A DNA stretch of 64,000 nt from Mesorhabditis belari. Taxonomy: Eukaryota; Nematoda; Chromadorea; Rhabditida; Rhabditidae. Positions 22,496-33,795 of this stretch are shown here, in pieces. The stretch is taken from contig CAUEEP010000923.1 in NCBI GenBank assembly GCA_958450365.1, forward strand, positions 124,001-188,000. Reading direction: 5' to 3'. Position 1 is the first letter of the stretch, and the number at the start of each line of letters is the position of its first letter. Under the pieces are notes generated by a model that was given only the letters and a program-made list of their open reading frames with translations, did no database searches and had not been told where the DNA came from. Made by a program: the position numbers and the translations under genes.

Positions 22496-22900
22496 AGATT
22501 CCTACCAAAAAAGAACAAACAATCAACCTTATGTGGACTTAACACCTCAAGTAAGCGGTTCTCCTCGTTGCGTGCAAAGTTGAAGTACATCGAAAATCAA
22601 AAAGTAAACTAGAACTACCGCTTGATCACTAAACCGATTATTTCTGTCCAAAGCTATAAAAGCACCTAACTTTAAGCTCACCTCACCAATTTCAGAAAAC
22701 AACGTTCAACTCGATACGGGCGCTTTGTAGAATCAACAAAATGAACATATCATTTTCTCCTCGTCAAAGACTTTCTCTAGTTATGGTATTTCAACCATAG
22801 GATTCAGGTCAAAAAGTACGGTAATAAAAATTTATTATAAACTCTAAAAAAATAACAAAATAACAATTAGAATCAACAACAAAGGCACAAACGGTAAAAA
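22496..22900. other. Convergent 3' ends of the receptor and DPH2 genes
   Basis: No coding exon is seen. The region holds the 3' untranslated sequences of two convergent genes; AATAAAAAT at 22820-22828 is a candidate poly(A) signal for the plus-strand receptor transcript. Confidence 0.4.
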
Positions 22901-25900
22901 TTAAGATTCATTTTTTGAAGGCGCTTCCGTTGCATAACCCGCCGCAATTCCGGAACGTCCCTCGGTGACTTTAAGCTAAAAACACTTTTATAAAGAATTT
23001 TACGTATTTCATAAACCATTGTTAAAACTAAGCCTTGCATTTTCTTGAATATAAATCTTTTCAAGTTTACCTCTTCATCGATCCGTATACTATCGTCGAG
23101 GCCATGCCATGTGCGTTCCTTGAAGTAATCGCCTAAAAATAGAATTAAAGAAGTTAAATTTATTTTTATGGTTATTTTAACTCATAATAACTAGACCCAC
23201 CAGCTGAATACAGAGCAATTTGTTTATCCGTTCCATCCGGCTCATCACTTTTTGCCGTCTTGCCTCCATCGACGCGAATATTCCCACTGACGAGACTCAC
23301 CTCAACCCTTCCATCTTCCTCATGCTCGCCAATCTGATCTTAAACAAAAAGTACTTGTGAATCCAAAATTCAAACCATCTAGAATCTGTCCAAATTCGGC
23401 ACTCCATCCCGCTTCGGCAGCCCAAGATTTTGTCGGATTCAGCGCCATCTCGGCCTAAATGAAAATTATACATCTATTTTTTGTGCTCGAGAATGTAAAA
23501 TACCTCAAAAATTGAAACAACCGGCTTGAAGTAATCATTTGTCTCAAGTAGTACACCAAATGGGCAAGAGATCAGCACAAAAGCGTCGATTTCTGAGAAG
23601 TTTGACAGCTTCGCGACATTGATCTAAAAATAAACCATCAGTTTATGCTTTTTGTTCAAGTTTTTTTTCGCTCGGAAACCCATAGATGTATCTTCAAAGA
23701 AACTAATTTTAAAGACTCTCCGCCAAATAGTGAGTCATTCTTGTGTTTCACAACACTCTTCAAAGAAAAACTTAAATAGTGATCAAGAGAGTTAAATAAT
23801 TTATGACATCAGCGTGATCGGATCAAAAAGGGTTCAAAAAAGAACAAGGAAAGACTTTTCGCGGCTCTTCAAGGACACAGCGATATAAATAAAATCGTTT
23901 GCGATTTCAGTGGATCAATATCTCATTTTGTTATTTTTTAAAAACCTATAACAAATGTACTCGCTTATTGTGCTAGCATCATTATTAATCGGATCCGATG
24001 CCCTATTCGGTTTCGGTTTTGAGCAGGTGAGTGACTAAGAGATATATCATCAAAAAAGCTATATCGCGCAACTCTAGACTGTCTCTGTTCGAGGACGTCT
24101 GATGTGCAATGGTCGACCAGCACAAGGAGTCATTGTGAAAATGTATGACAAAGATCTTCGTAAGTAAACGAAAAACAATGCTTAATACATCAATTTTCTA
24201 GTCTTTGATTCAAAGATGGGTGAAACGATTACGGATAGCGATGGTTTTTTCAGTCTTGTCGGACATGGTCATGAAATCACGTAAAATAACATCTAACTTC
24301 TCTCAACCGTCTAAAATTTTAGTGATGTTGATGCAAAAGTTAACTTTTACCACAACTGTGAGAGCAGCGTGTTGAGGGTAAGATTTTTGCTTTCATTTTT
24401 AACGTACAAGACCAATTTTAGTGCAAGAGGAAATTCTCCATCTTTATCCCCGATAAATATATCACTCGAGGAAGTCACCCCAGCATGACATACGATTTTC
24501 ATCAGGTACGAAATATCGACGAATCTTTTCTACTATTTTTAGATGGAATTGGCCGGAAGATACCCCGACGAGAGCCACGATTGCTTACACAGACGGAGAT
24601 AGTTTTTGTCCATTAATTGTCAAAACTCATTTCAATAAATTCTTACCTTGCCGACTGAAATCGCATACGCCTTCTTTGAAGCAGTCTGACAAAGCATCCG
24701 AAGTCTGGTGACAGCTTCGCGGTGCCCTTTGATTCCAACAGTTCCAACGACGATCCCAATCTGAATTTGGTCAATTAATTCGAAAAATAATCTCCCTTGC
24801 CAGAATTTTCAATGTGTTCTTAATGCAAAAAGTACCGTTCTTGCATCACGCAATTTCTCAAGCAGAAAAAGCCGACGTCGAAGTTGTCGCCACGATGAAG
24901 ATCTGGAAAGATATCTTTAGATCCACAATTGGTTTACATATAAAGCTAATAAGCTCTTTTTTATCAATTTCATTTTTCATGGAAAACCCTCAATGAAATG
25001 AGATTAACTCCTTATCTTCAATTTGCAAAGTAGACAAAATGAAAGTGATAAGATCTCTCCGATCCAGTCACGGATACTTGAGTCTCCTCAATTTCGAGGA
25101 CGATTGACCCGCCATTGTGTCCGCACACATGAGTCAAGGTTATCCAAAAGTGAAACAATACGACGCGAAGAAAATCGAAATGAGAGAGAAAAACAAACTG
25201 TCCAGATCACGATCTTCATCTTTGTTCTATTGCTTTTACCCCCTTTCACTGACTGTGAGAGGGAAACAAGTTTTTTTTTGTCGTCTAGTGAGAGTGAGAG
25301 GAATGAGTTTGACGTCTGACTGACTGCTTTTCTCCGATGCTCATTTAAACTCTGCAGTTTTTCTCAATGGAGTGGAGCCCAGGTCACACATAGTTGAGAA
25401 AGGGAAAGTGTGTAAGCGATCCGAGCAAAACGCATTATAAAAGGGTGGTGACATGGTGGGGACTCGCTCAGTCCAAGCCCAAGCAAGGAGTGAGAATGGC
25501 TCGTCTACTCGTGACTCTTGCCGCCACTGCTAGCGGTGTCGCTATTTTTGGAGCACTCGTTTGTGTTGCCTATTTATTCAATGACATCAACAATTTCTAC
25601 TCAGAGTCACTCGAGGACATGGCTGAGTTCAAGGTTCATTTTAAGCTTTCAAAAATTTGTTTAAAAGATGCCATTGTACAACCTAAAACAACACTGTCAG
25701 GTTGCAAACACGTAATAAGTAATTTCAAAAAAATTTCAGGCCTATGCCAACGATGCGTGGTCTCAAATGGTCCTAACTACCGCTTCTTCTGGTTCTTCGG
25801 CGGCTTCTCGAAACACCATATTCGGTCGCCATAAGCGTTCGGGAGCTGCTTGCAATTGTGGAGAGCAACCCAACAGCTGCCCACCAGGACCACCCGGACC

Positions 25901-28900
25901 CCCAGGAGCCCGTGGAGATGATGGATCTAATGGAGACGCCGGACAGCCAGGAAACCCCGGACAAGCTGGACTCAAGATTCCAAATGACAGCTATGATGTC
26001 AAATCATGCATCGTCTGCCCAGCCGGACCTCCTGGACCACAAGGACCCGATGGTGATTCTGGACCAGCTGGACCCGACGGACAGCCCGGACAAGATGGAG
26101 AACCAGGAAATGATGGACAGCCCGGATTCCCTGGACAACCTGGAGACGCTGGACAAAATGGAACCCCCGGAAACGCCGGACAACCTGGAGCCCCAGGACA
26201 GAACGGTATTGCCTGAAAGAAAACAAAACTGTTTATTTTCAGGAACCCGTGGACGTGGACAACCCGGACAGAGAGGAGCCCCTGGACCAGCTGGAGCCCC
26301 AGGACAGCCTGGGCAAGGTAACAACAAGCAAAAGAAATACTCAAGTATCAACTATGATACTTAGATGGACAATCTGGACAGCCAGGAAACCAAGGCCCAC
26401 AAGGACCCGAGGGACAACCCGGAGCCAATGGACAGCCCGGACCCGATGGACAGGTGATTCAATCAAAATTAGTGAACTTTAAATAGTTCTAGTTTCAAAA
26501 TGTCACTGAATCTAGACTAAAACTTGTGCACAAAAGTCATCAACCCTAAACATAGAGTTGATTTAGAGCGGACAGCCCGGAACCGATGGAACCCCCGGCC
26601 CAGATGCCGCCTACTGCCCATGCCCACCCAGGTAAACTTGATGATATTGATATAATATTAACAATATGTCCTTTCAGGTCATCAGCCATCGTCGGTGGAC
26701 CCTCAAGCGGAGGATATCGTCGCCGTCGTGCTTAAACATGCGAATAAAGCTTCTTTTCTTTCAAAAAAAAAATCCACGTTTCCATCTAGAGCATTTCACT
26801 TTTTTCTGCTACATGCATTTGACAATGAGTTCAGTTTCGGAGAATTTTATTGTCGACAAAATCTGGCAAGCGATGCTATTCACACACAGTCAAGGCTAAC
26901 GGGAATTACGCAACCAAGAGGCGAAAAACAGCAAAAGAAACTTGCCTAGTGGGTTCCCCGATGGGATGGTCGATCCTCAAGGTGACAAATGAAAGAATCG
27001 CGAGAATTGGATGGAGGAAAGGAAAAGAGAGACACGGTTAGCCTTATTCCTTGCCAAAAGCGCCTAAAGGCAAAGAAAGTCCTAAATGTTCCTGGCAGCC
27101 TCAAATGATTTGTATAAAAGGGCTGCGAGGTGGAAAATTCTCCGAACTCCGTCAACATGAGCGTCAAGGTATCGTTTGGCTCATCCGATTTGGAATTTAA
27201 CTTTGTTCTAGGTTATTGCTACTTGCGCATCTTTGGGTAGCGCCATTGTGCTAGTGAGTGCGGTGGTCAGCCTAGGGTATCTCTTCAATGATATCCACTC
27301 TTTCTACTCGGAGGCCGTTTCCGATATGAGTGAATTCCAATTGTACGCCAACGATGCCTGGACTAACATGGTAAAATTCATTTAAATTCTTAAAAACACT
27401 AGAGAAGCATTGAACACTACCTAAAAATAATTTTCAGGTTAACAGTATGGCTGGAACAACCGCCAGTAATGCCAAGAACTTCGATACCATTTTCGGACGA
27501 CACAAAAGGTCAAATGCCAAATGCAACTGTGGCCCTAAACCCAACGGATGTCCCGCTGGTCCACCAGGACCTCCAGGAGAAGGTAGGAGAAAAATACTAA
27601 TGTCTCATACTACCACTCTGTTAATAATAAGCATCCAACAATAATATTAAGCCGGCAAACCGGGAGACAATGGTGACATGGGAAAGCCTGGAAATCCTGG
27701 TATCAAAGGAGTCGCACAAGGAATGTCGGATACACCCAGTGGCTGCATCAAATGCCCACCAGGACCTCCCGGACCCCCTGGACCCGAGGGAGCCGCTGGA
27801 GAATCAGGCCCAGCTGGATCAAAGGCAGATGATGGCAAGCCCGGAGCCAAAGGTCAAGATGGACCCGACGGCGAGCCTGGTGATGCTGGAAAGAATGGAG
27901 AGCCTGGCAAACAAGGAGAGCCCGGAAAAGCCGGAGAAAATGGTTGGTCTAATTTCAAAACGTTCCTGAACCAACAATCAAACTTAATTTTTAAATCACG
28001 AAAAATTTAGGAACAAAAGGCAAAGGAGCCCCTGGACCCGCTGGAGCACCAGGACCAATTGGACCAGCTGGAGGAGCCGGAGCTCTGGGAGCAGCAGGAC
28101 AACCTGGCAAGGATGGAACCCCCGGACCTGCTGGAAACAAAGGAAAAGACGGTGACAAGGGTCACGATGGAGAGGGTGGAGTGCAAGGAATTGTCGGAGC
28201 CCCGGGACCTGACGCTGCCTACTGCCCATGCCCTCCGCGGTCCACTGAGATCATTGCTAAGGCTAACGGTGGAGACAAAGCTACGGATGCTGGCTCTGGC
28301 TATGTTTACCGAAAATAACTCAAGAAAATTTGCTTTAATAAAATTTTTAAATGAAAAATAAACACCTGTCAAATGAAGTCGCTCCTTGATTTGGTTCATA
28401 GTGAAGTATCCCTGAGCAATGTGGGTAGGTGAGGAGAAATAATGGCAACAGCGGGCTCTTCTCATCGCCAATGAAGAGAATGGTCGAGGATTCGGTAGCA
28501 CTTGCAACAGATTTAGGCAATACTCGTCCTAACACCATTTCCTAAACAATTACATCGTTATCGAAACACCTAAACAAAAATAAACCTCATTTTCTGAAAG
28601 TTGAGTTCCCAAAGTAGCTACTTTAGCCACAATTGTTGGGTGGCGTCCTGCCAATGAAAGTTTTAATAAGCAGTCATCTGAAAATTTAAAGCGTTCGAAA
28701 TTTTCTATAAAAAATACGAACCTATTGCATAAGCATATGGGGCATCGGTTAAAAAGATAATTTGCTCTTCCGTGGAAATCTCCGTGATTTGATCGCGAAT
28801 TGTACTCACAAATTGATCAACGTCAAAAGGAAGTCTCCCAAGAACATATCTAAAAATTATTGTTATCGTTGTTAAACTAAAATTTAAACCTAACTGGGAT

Positions 28901-29420
28901 GTTCGTAGAAGGACTACTCAAGCAAGCATCGCCATAATGTACAATTGAGTCACATGATGCGTGTGCGGCTGCGATTTCATCGACACAACAGCTAAGCATT
29001 CATGTAATGATAAGAGGTAATAAAAATTTCCAATACCTTCTATATGACGTATCAGCTAGTATAAATGTCTTCGCCGACGATCGATCCTCAATTATTCTGC
29101 TCACACCACTTGCGTAATGTAGAAAGGCATCCGGAAATTGCAAGGCCACTCGTTGATAGTTATTCTCTTTGATCCAGGAAACCGTTGAGTCAACTTCGAA
29201 GAATAAATCAACACTCGTAGTCGATAACTAAAGAAAACTTTTAGAATGATTTGCATAAATTTTTCAATTTTCCACTTGCTATACTTTACTTGTAAAACCA
29301 ATGAATGCAATTAAAAATCACCTGAAAATCTTGCGACACTTCAATGCCCAGATTGCTCTCTTTTATTCGATCATCGTTTGAAAAAAGAACTGGCTGGGGT
29401 CTCGTTTCACTTTCCTCCAT
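22901..29420 (-). CDS. dph-2: Diphthamide biosynthesis protein 2 (DPH2), with three nested antisense genes
   Basis: Thirteen exons join in phase to 480 aa, the normal DPH2 length: 29322-29420, 29037-29227, 28890-28991, 28722-28849, 28586-28677, 28366-28541, 24836-24902, 24647-24760, 23504-23623, 23376-23454, 23201-23338, 23071-23132, 22901-22975. DPH2 pairs with DPH1 in the radical-SAM-like step that moves the aminocarboxypropyl group of SAM onto a histidine of elongation factor 2. Family blocks: [105 protein letters not shown] and [10 protein letters not shown] with [13 protein letters not shown]. The 24903-28365 intron contains two collagen genes and the 23624-24646 intron a TTL gene, all on the opposite strand. 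The ATG follows a TTTAAAAATAAATTTAG acceptor 78 bp after the MPP-alpha stop, which suggests an operon. Confidence 0.93.
23955..24602 (+). CDS. Transthyretin-like (TTL) secreted protein, nested in a DPH2 intron
   Basis: A signal peptide ([18 protein letters not shown]) is followed by [20 protein letters not shown] and [10 protein letters not shown], the TTL beta-sandwich start. Then come [31 protein letters not shown] and [14 protein letters not shown], ending [18 protein letters not shown] with the stop at 24600-24602. The Cys pattern (C in LMCNG, HNC, CKRK, HDC) is typical of nematode ttr proteins, a large secreted family; one member bridges apoptotic cells to phagocytes, but most have no known function. 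Six exons with tiny introns. It lies entirely inside one DPH2 intron in antisense orientation. Confidence 0.9.
25436..25443 (+). promoter_or_regulatory. TATA box of the first collagen gene
   Basis: TATAAAAG lies 53 bp upstream of the collagen ATG at 25496. The second collagen gene has the same octamer at nearly the same distance. Confidence 0.65.
25496..26735 (+). CDS. Cuticular collagen 1
   Basis: Six exons: 25496-25633, 25740-26205, 26243-26317, 26365-26453, 26567-26631, 26678-26735. The N-terminus ([20 protein letters not shown]) leads into a signal-anchor helix and [19 protein letters not shown], the conserved nematode collagen N-terminal domain. [11 protein letters not shown] is the subtilisin/furin cleavage homology box. 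The Gly-X-Y part is broken by Cys-flanked gaps: [19 protein letters not shown], then [16 protein letters not shown], and it ends [13 protein letters not shown] before a short basic tail (GGYRRRRA). These Cys pairs cross-link trimers in the cuticle. The gene lies antisense inside the largest DPH2 intron, about 420 bp upstream of the second collagen gene, so the pair probably arose by tandem duplication. Confidence 0.95.
27113..27120 (+). promoter_or_regulatory. TATA box of the second collagen gene
   Basis: TATAAAAG lies 37 bp upstream of the ATG at 27157, matching the promoter layout of the neighbouring collagen gene. Confidence 0.65.
27157..28318 (+). CDS. Cuticular collagen 2
   Basis: Five exons: 27157-27168, 27212-27370, 27438-27582, 27652-27942, 28011-28318. 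It starts [20 protein letters not shown] with a signal-anchor helix, then [20 protein letters not shown]. The cleavage box is [11 protein letters not shown]. Cys blocks are [40 protein letters not shown] and [13 protein letters not shown], with a short C-terminal tail ending SGYVYRK. A Gly-X-Y break at MSDTPSGC matches the gap at the same place in the first collagen. The first exon is only 12 bp. An AATAAA at 28336-28341 follows the stop by about 20 bp, and the antisense DPH2 exon begins at 28366, so the two transcripts may overlap at their 3' UTR and exon. Confidence 0.95.
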
Positions 29421-29498
29421 CACCGCCTAAATTTATTTTTAAACAACAATAGCAAAACAATAAAAGGAAAACAGAACAATAAAAGAGATCTTAAAAAT

Positions 29499-31076
29499 TC
29501 ATTGCCAACTGAAAACTTTCTTTGGGATAAGCACACGAAGATCTCGTTGTGCAATCGCTTCTTCCAATTGGTCGAATTTCGGCAAACCGACCGCCTTTTT
29601 GGACAAACCGTCAATTTCCCCAAATCCGACCAGCGATGGCTTTGAATGTAGCATTTTTTGGGCCACTCGAACAATGTCTTCGTTTGTCACATTGTCAATC
29701 AAGCGCATCGTTTCTTCGGGTTTCCTCCGATGACCATGTGCAATCACTTGACGAGCCAAGTCCTCAAAAATTACTGGTCGAACCTCTAAGTTCATCATTA
29801 TTTGAGATTTTAATTGCACCTTTGCGCGACTCAACTCATCATCGTCAACTCCTTCGCCCAATCTCAAAAATTGATCGGCAATCACAATGAGTGCCTCGTT
29901 GAGATTATCTGGTGGGCAAGATGCCTGGATACAAAATAAGCCAGCATCCGAATAGGAATAGTTGAAAGCCGTACATCTGTAAAGCCAATGACACCGATTC
30001 AGCACATCAACATAGAGCCTTGTAAACATCCCTTTCCCAGGCCCTCCAGCAGAGAATGACCCACCGCCACCGAGTAGTGCTTGTAGAACACAAAATGGAA
30101 CAAAGTCTTCACTCCTATAGCCGGCTCCCTCAAATCCCAAAGCCACATGTGCCAAATGTGGATATGGAGTCCCAAGTCCAACTTGTGATAGATCACATTT
30201 TTTTCGAATCTCTCCACCAGTGTATTGTGTAGTGCTTTGATCGATTTCCGGCACTTTTTCATGAAGAATTGATTTGTCTAACGCCCAAGTCGAAGTTCTT
30301 TCATCGAAATATGTTTCCGCCAACGAGTAAAACTCTTTGTGCGGAACACCGACTCCAGCCAGGACTATCCGATTGGGAGCATAGTATTTTGAAAGATAGC
30401 CGAAAATTCGTTCTCTCGATATTTCCGAGAAAGCCTCCGGATTTCCATACTTTGAGAATCCCAAAGTATTCGATCGAAAAGCCGCCTGATGAATGCGATC
30501 ATTCAGAAATGGTTCAATCTCGATTTGTTCCCCCAATTCTTTGCTCTCAAAGTCACTTGCCGAAAATGCATCCATAATCTCCTCTGGGTGGATTTTTGGT
30601 CGAAAAATCGCATTTGAGATGATCTCCAACATTTCGCTCAATCGATCCCTGTGACATGAAGTTGCATAAATGATTGTGTCCCTTGTCGATTGGCAATCAA
30701 CCAATGCTCCACTCTTCTCCAAAACTGAAGCAATTTCCTCCCGCGAGCTGTGTTTGAGTGTTGAAGCGAATGCAAGTTTTTCGATGATATTGGTGAGTCC
30801 TTTCGGGTGAAGTGCCTCAAAACGCGATCCACTCTCGATGGCGACGCCGACCGTGCAAAACTCTCCAATATACTCCTCACTGGCTACTCGGAGTCCATTG
30901 CTGAGTTTTGACATTTGTGTGTCGAAGGGAACATATGCGTGAGTCGAGTTGTCCGTTGCGCTTTTCACCGTCGATGTTGAGTAGGGCAAAACGAGATGTT
31001 CTTTCAGGCAAACTTTCGTTGGATCCTTGATTGTGCTGTAATGGCGGCATGATCGAAGAAGCGCCTTCTTCAACAT
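29499..31076 (-). CDS. mppa-1: Mitochondrial processing peptidase alpha subunit (MPP-alpha), intronless
   Basis: A single 525-aa frame of normal family length. MPP cleaves presequences from imported matrix proteins; alpha is the substrate-binding, non-catalytic partner of the beta metalloprotease. The N-terminus (MLKKALLRSCRHYSTIK) is an Arg/Ser-rich mitochondrial presequence. The M16 fold follows: QMSKLSNGLRVASEEYIGEF, GVAIESGSRFEA, GLTNIIEKLAF in place of the zinc HxxEH of beta, and the flexible Gly-rich loop GGGGSFSAGGPGKGMFTRLY, the alpha-subunit hallmark. The C-terminus ends LRVLIPKKVFSWQ. There are no introns, in sharp contrast to neighbours with 4-18 exons. The ATG follows a GTTTAG acceptor-like sequence by three bases. 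DPH2 starts 78 bp downstream on the same strand, so this would be the first gene of an operon. Confidence 0.97.
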   Translation of the reverse strand: MLKKALLRSCRHYSTIKDPTKVCLKEHLVLPYSTSTVKSATDNSTHAYVPFDTQMSKLSNGLRVASEEYIGEFCTVGVAIESGSRFEALHPKGLTNIIEKLAFASTLKHSSREEIASVLEKSGALVDCQSTRDTIIYATSCHRDRLSEMLEIISNAIFRPKIHPEEIMDAFSASDFESKELGEQIEIEPFLNDRIHQAAFRSNTLGFSKYGNPEAFSEISRERIFGYLSKYYAPNRIVLAGVGVPHKEFYSLAETYFDERTSTWALDKSILHEKVPEIDQSTTQYTGGEIRKKCDLSQVGLGTPYPHLAHVALGFEGAGYRSEDFVPFCVLQALLGGGGSFSAGGPGKGMFTRLYVDVLNRCHWLYRCTAFNYSYSDAGLFCIQASCPPDNLNEALIVIADQFLRLGEGVDDDELSRAKVQLKSQIMMNLEVRPVIFEDLARQVIAHGHRRKPEETMRLIDNVTNEDIVRVAQKMLHSKPSLVGFGEIDGLSKKAVGLPKFDQLEEAIAQRDLRVLIPKKVFSWQ

Positions 31077-31573
31077 GATCTAAACACATCAACATTAGTA
31101 TTAAACTCAAACTCAATAAAAAAAAGCTCAAAAGTGAATTGAAGAAACGGCTCATGAGGTAAGACAGCATATTTTATAATCTAAATGTAGAAAGGACTCT
31201 CAATACTATTGACGCCAAATTCGACAGGGACGTTTAAAAAAAGCAGAGGTGAACGTTGAAGTTAAGAGATTTCTCTCTTTTGAGTAAACTAATCGGTCCA
31301 AAATGAGTCTAAATGTTATTTAGTGAAATTTCGCCTAATCTAACCAAACCAAAATTTCATCAATAAGTATCAAAGTTGTTTTATTACGTCCATTTCCGCG
31401 CAAAAGATACTGGCCACAATCATTTTATTAAACCGCCAATCTTATGACAATGAGAATTCAGTATGGAACATAAAGCAAGTGGAGAAATACATTATAGAAC
31501 ACAAGTGGTAGATTAGAGTATTGTATGAATTCATTTCGTAGGTTGATCGGTCCAACACGACACGTCACCACGA
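31077..31573. other. Intergenic region upstream of mppa-1
   Basis: This probably holds the mppa-1/dph-2 promoter and the 3' UTR of the small charged-protein gene to the right. No exon or repeat is supported. Confidence 0.35.
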
Positions 31574-32214
31574 CTAAGCGGCCTTCGACTTCACGGGCTC
31601 TTCGGTAGGGGCGCTAGGTAAAACAAAATATTTGTTTGGAAACGACAAGATGTCAAGTTTTGAGCTTATTGCATGAAAAAGCTTACGTGTATTGATGCTC
31701 TTGGCAGCAGCTTCCTTCTTGTTGTGGCGCTGAGACTTCTCGCCAGCGGGTACGGCTCCCTTGGACACAGTCTTTCTAAATAAAAATGGTTTTTAAAACT
31801 TTGGATCCAGAAATTAGCGCAAATGTTCAAAAACAACTTACTTTCCGTCAGCGGCTCCCTCGTTTTCTTCTTCACTCACACCACTGTCCTCCTTCTCCTT
31901 GGCTTTTTTTTTTTAAAAAAAAGGGCCACCCCCAAGTTAAAAAAAAAACAAATAGGGCCCCCCCCCCCTCCCCCCATTTTTTTTTTTTTTTTTTTTTAAA
32001 AAAAAAACCCCCCCCCCCATTTTTTTTTTGAAAGGGGCCCCCCCCTTTTCCCCCTTTTGAAAAAAAAGGGAAATGAAGAAAAAAAAAAAAAAAAAATAAA
32101 AAAAAAAAAAATAAATTTTTTTTTTTTTTCTAAAAAAACCCAAACCCCCAACACCCCCCCCCTCTTTTAACAAAAACCGAACCCCAAACCCCACCCCCCA
32201 AAAAAAAAAAAAAA

Positions 32215-32270
<56 letters not shown>

Positions 32271-32362
32271 AAAAAAAAAAAAAAAAAATTTTTTTTTTTT
32301 TTTTTTTTTTTTAATAAAGAAAGAAGAGAATATAATTAAATAAATTTTTTCCCCTTAAATTA

Positions 32363-32441
<79 letters not shown>

Positions 32442-32529
32442 TTTTTTTTTGTGGATTTCGGAAAAAAAGAAGAAAGAATATAAAAAGGAAGGTTGACAGC
32501 TCCTTCCCCAACAACTAAAAATAATATAA

Positions 32530-32583
<54 letters not shown>

Positions 32584-32638
32584 AAAATATTTTATTTTGG
32601 TAGTTAGTATTTATATTTGAAAGGGAGAAAAAAAAAGG

Positions 32639-32697
<59 letters not shown>

Positions 32698-32872
32698 AAT
32701 AATTAAATAATTTATTATTAAAATAAATATATAAAAAAAAAAATAAAAAAAAAAAAAAATATTATAATTTTTAATTTTTTTGTTGGTTTTCTTTCCCGGG
32801 TTTGGTCCCCGGGGTATTTTTTGCCATCCTTGTATTTAAGGAGTTGTTTTTTTTTTTTTTTTTTTTTAAAAT

Positions 32873-32940
<68 letters not shown>

Positions 32941-32986
32941 CCCCCAACTCCTTTACCGTCCCATCCTAACAAAAAATAAAAAAAAG

Positions 32987-33045
<59 letters not shown>

Positions 33046-33562
33046 AGAGAGGTGTGGGTGGATTTTGTTTTTTTGGTTTTTTTTATTTTTTTTTTTTTTT
33101 TTAAATAAAATATTTAAAAATAAAGAAAAAGGGGAAAAAAAAAAGAAGAAAATAAAAAAAACAAAGCACCCATTGATCTATAAAAACGAATACTTGAAAC
33201 TTCAGTAAAAACTGCTAACTGCTATGACTAATCTATAGGCTGCTACAAAATTACTACGAAATATGAATAAAGCCTACATAAAACTACAGTCGACTCCCTA
33301 TAACGAAATTATATAGCGGAAAACTCTATATAACGGCATGGAATTTTGGTCCCGGCCGACGCTAAGCTATATAAAACGGCACTCTATATAACGGAAACAT
33401 TTTTTGGTCCCTTCCATTCCGTTATAAAGAGAGTCGACTGTATTATGCACATGGTAACTACTATAAAATATGAAATAAACGATGCCAAATCAATTAAATT
33501 AAATAACGAAGTCAAAAAACAATAAAGACACGAAAAAAACTCACGAGTAGTTCAGAAGACAT
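31574..33562 (-). CDS. Small Lys/Glu-rich protein, unrecognised, interrupted by a homopolymer region
   Basis: Exons recognised on the minus strand: a possible first exon at 33545-33562 (MSSELL, then a GTGAGT donor); 31840-31910, reading KAKEKEDSGVSEEENEGAAD then GK; and 31687-31776, reading KTVSKGAVPAGEKSQRHNKK then EAAAKSINT. The stop is at 31574-31576 after APTEEPVKSKAA. The last intron is doubtful: the frame stays open through it, while splicing at the visible sites would end in another frame. The protein would be short, highly charged and probably disordered, perhaps chromatin- or RNA-associated, but no family is recognised. Its middle lies within the 31.9-33.2 kb homopolymer tract, where sequence quality is doubtful. 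Confidence 0.4.
31911..33160. repeat. Homopolymer-rich low-complexity region, probably poor sequence
   Basis: About 1.25 kb made almost only of A, T, C or G runs, several over 40 bases long (for example poly-A near 32355-32440 and 32885-32935), with fragments that look like degraded copies of one another. No other part of the window looks like this. It abuts a coding exon at 31910. It could be a true poly(A)/poly(T) array but is more likely a sequencing or assembly artefact. Confidence 0.8.
33287..33440. mobile_element. 154-bp MITE with TA target duplication
   Basis: The tips CAGTCGACTC and GAGTCGACTG are inverted repeats flanked by TA on both sides (33285-33286 and 33441-33442). The inside repeats a TATAACGG motif several times (CTATATAACGGCATGG, CTATATAACGGAAAC). 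There is no coding capacity, so it is a Tc1/mariner-type miniature element moved by a transposase encoded elsewhere. Confidence 0.8.
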
Positions 33563-33684
33563 CGAGGCCCTCGTCGATCGGAAGAGATGGAAATGAGAAT
33601 TAACAGTCAATTTTCGTTTTTATGAAAGTTTAAATGGAAATTTCCGATACTCGAACGTGAATTTGTTCGATTTACAATACCTTT

Positions 33685-33795
33685 TTGCGACCTTTCCCCG
33701 AGAAAATCCTGGGTTGGCGCTTTAAAGCGTGGTAAAACTACCGTATACCTCCTAATTTGCAGCTGTAAAACAAACGCGGAATTTCATTCTTGTTC
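33685..33795 (+). repeat. Dispersed repeat, copy 1 (second copy at 37655-37770)
   Basis: Both copies contain GAGAAAATCCTGGGTTGGCG or a one-base variant, then GGTAAAACTACCGTA and a later GCGGAATTTCATTCTT-type end. They are in the same orientation, about 4 kb apart, on either side of the Kelch gene. Confidence 0.75.

Noticed and set aside
25763..26351. Several long minus-strand frames opposite the collagen genes (Pro/Gly/Cys-rich)
   Set aside because: They are reverse-strand shadows of Gly-X-Y repeats.
28347..29420. A truncated DPH2 ending CLFFI at 28347
   Set aside because: The missing C-terminal half is present at 22.9-24.9 kb and joins in phase, giving a full-length protein.
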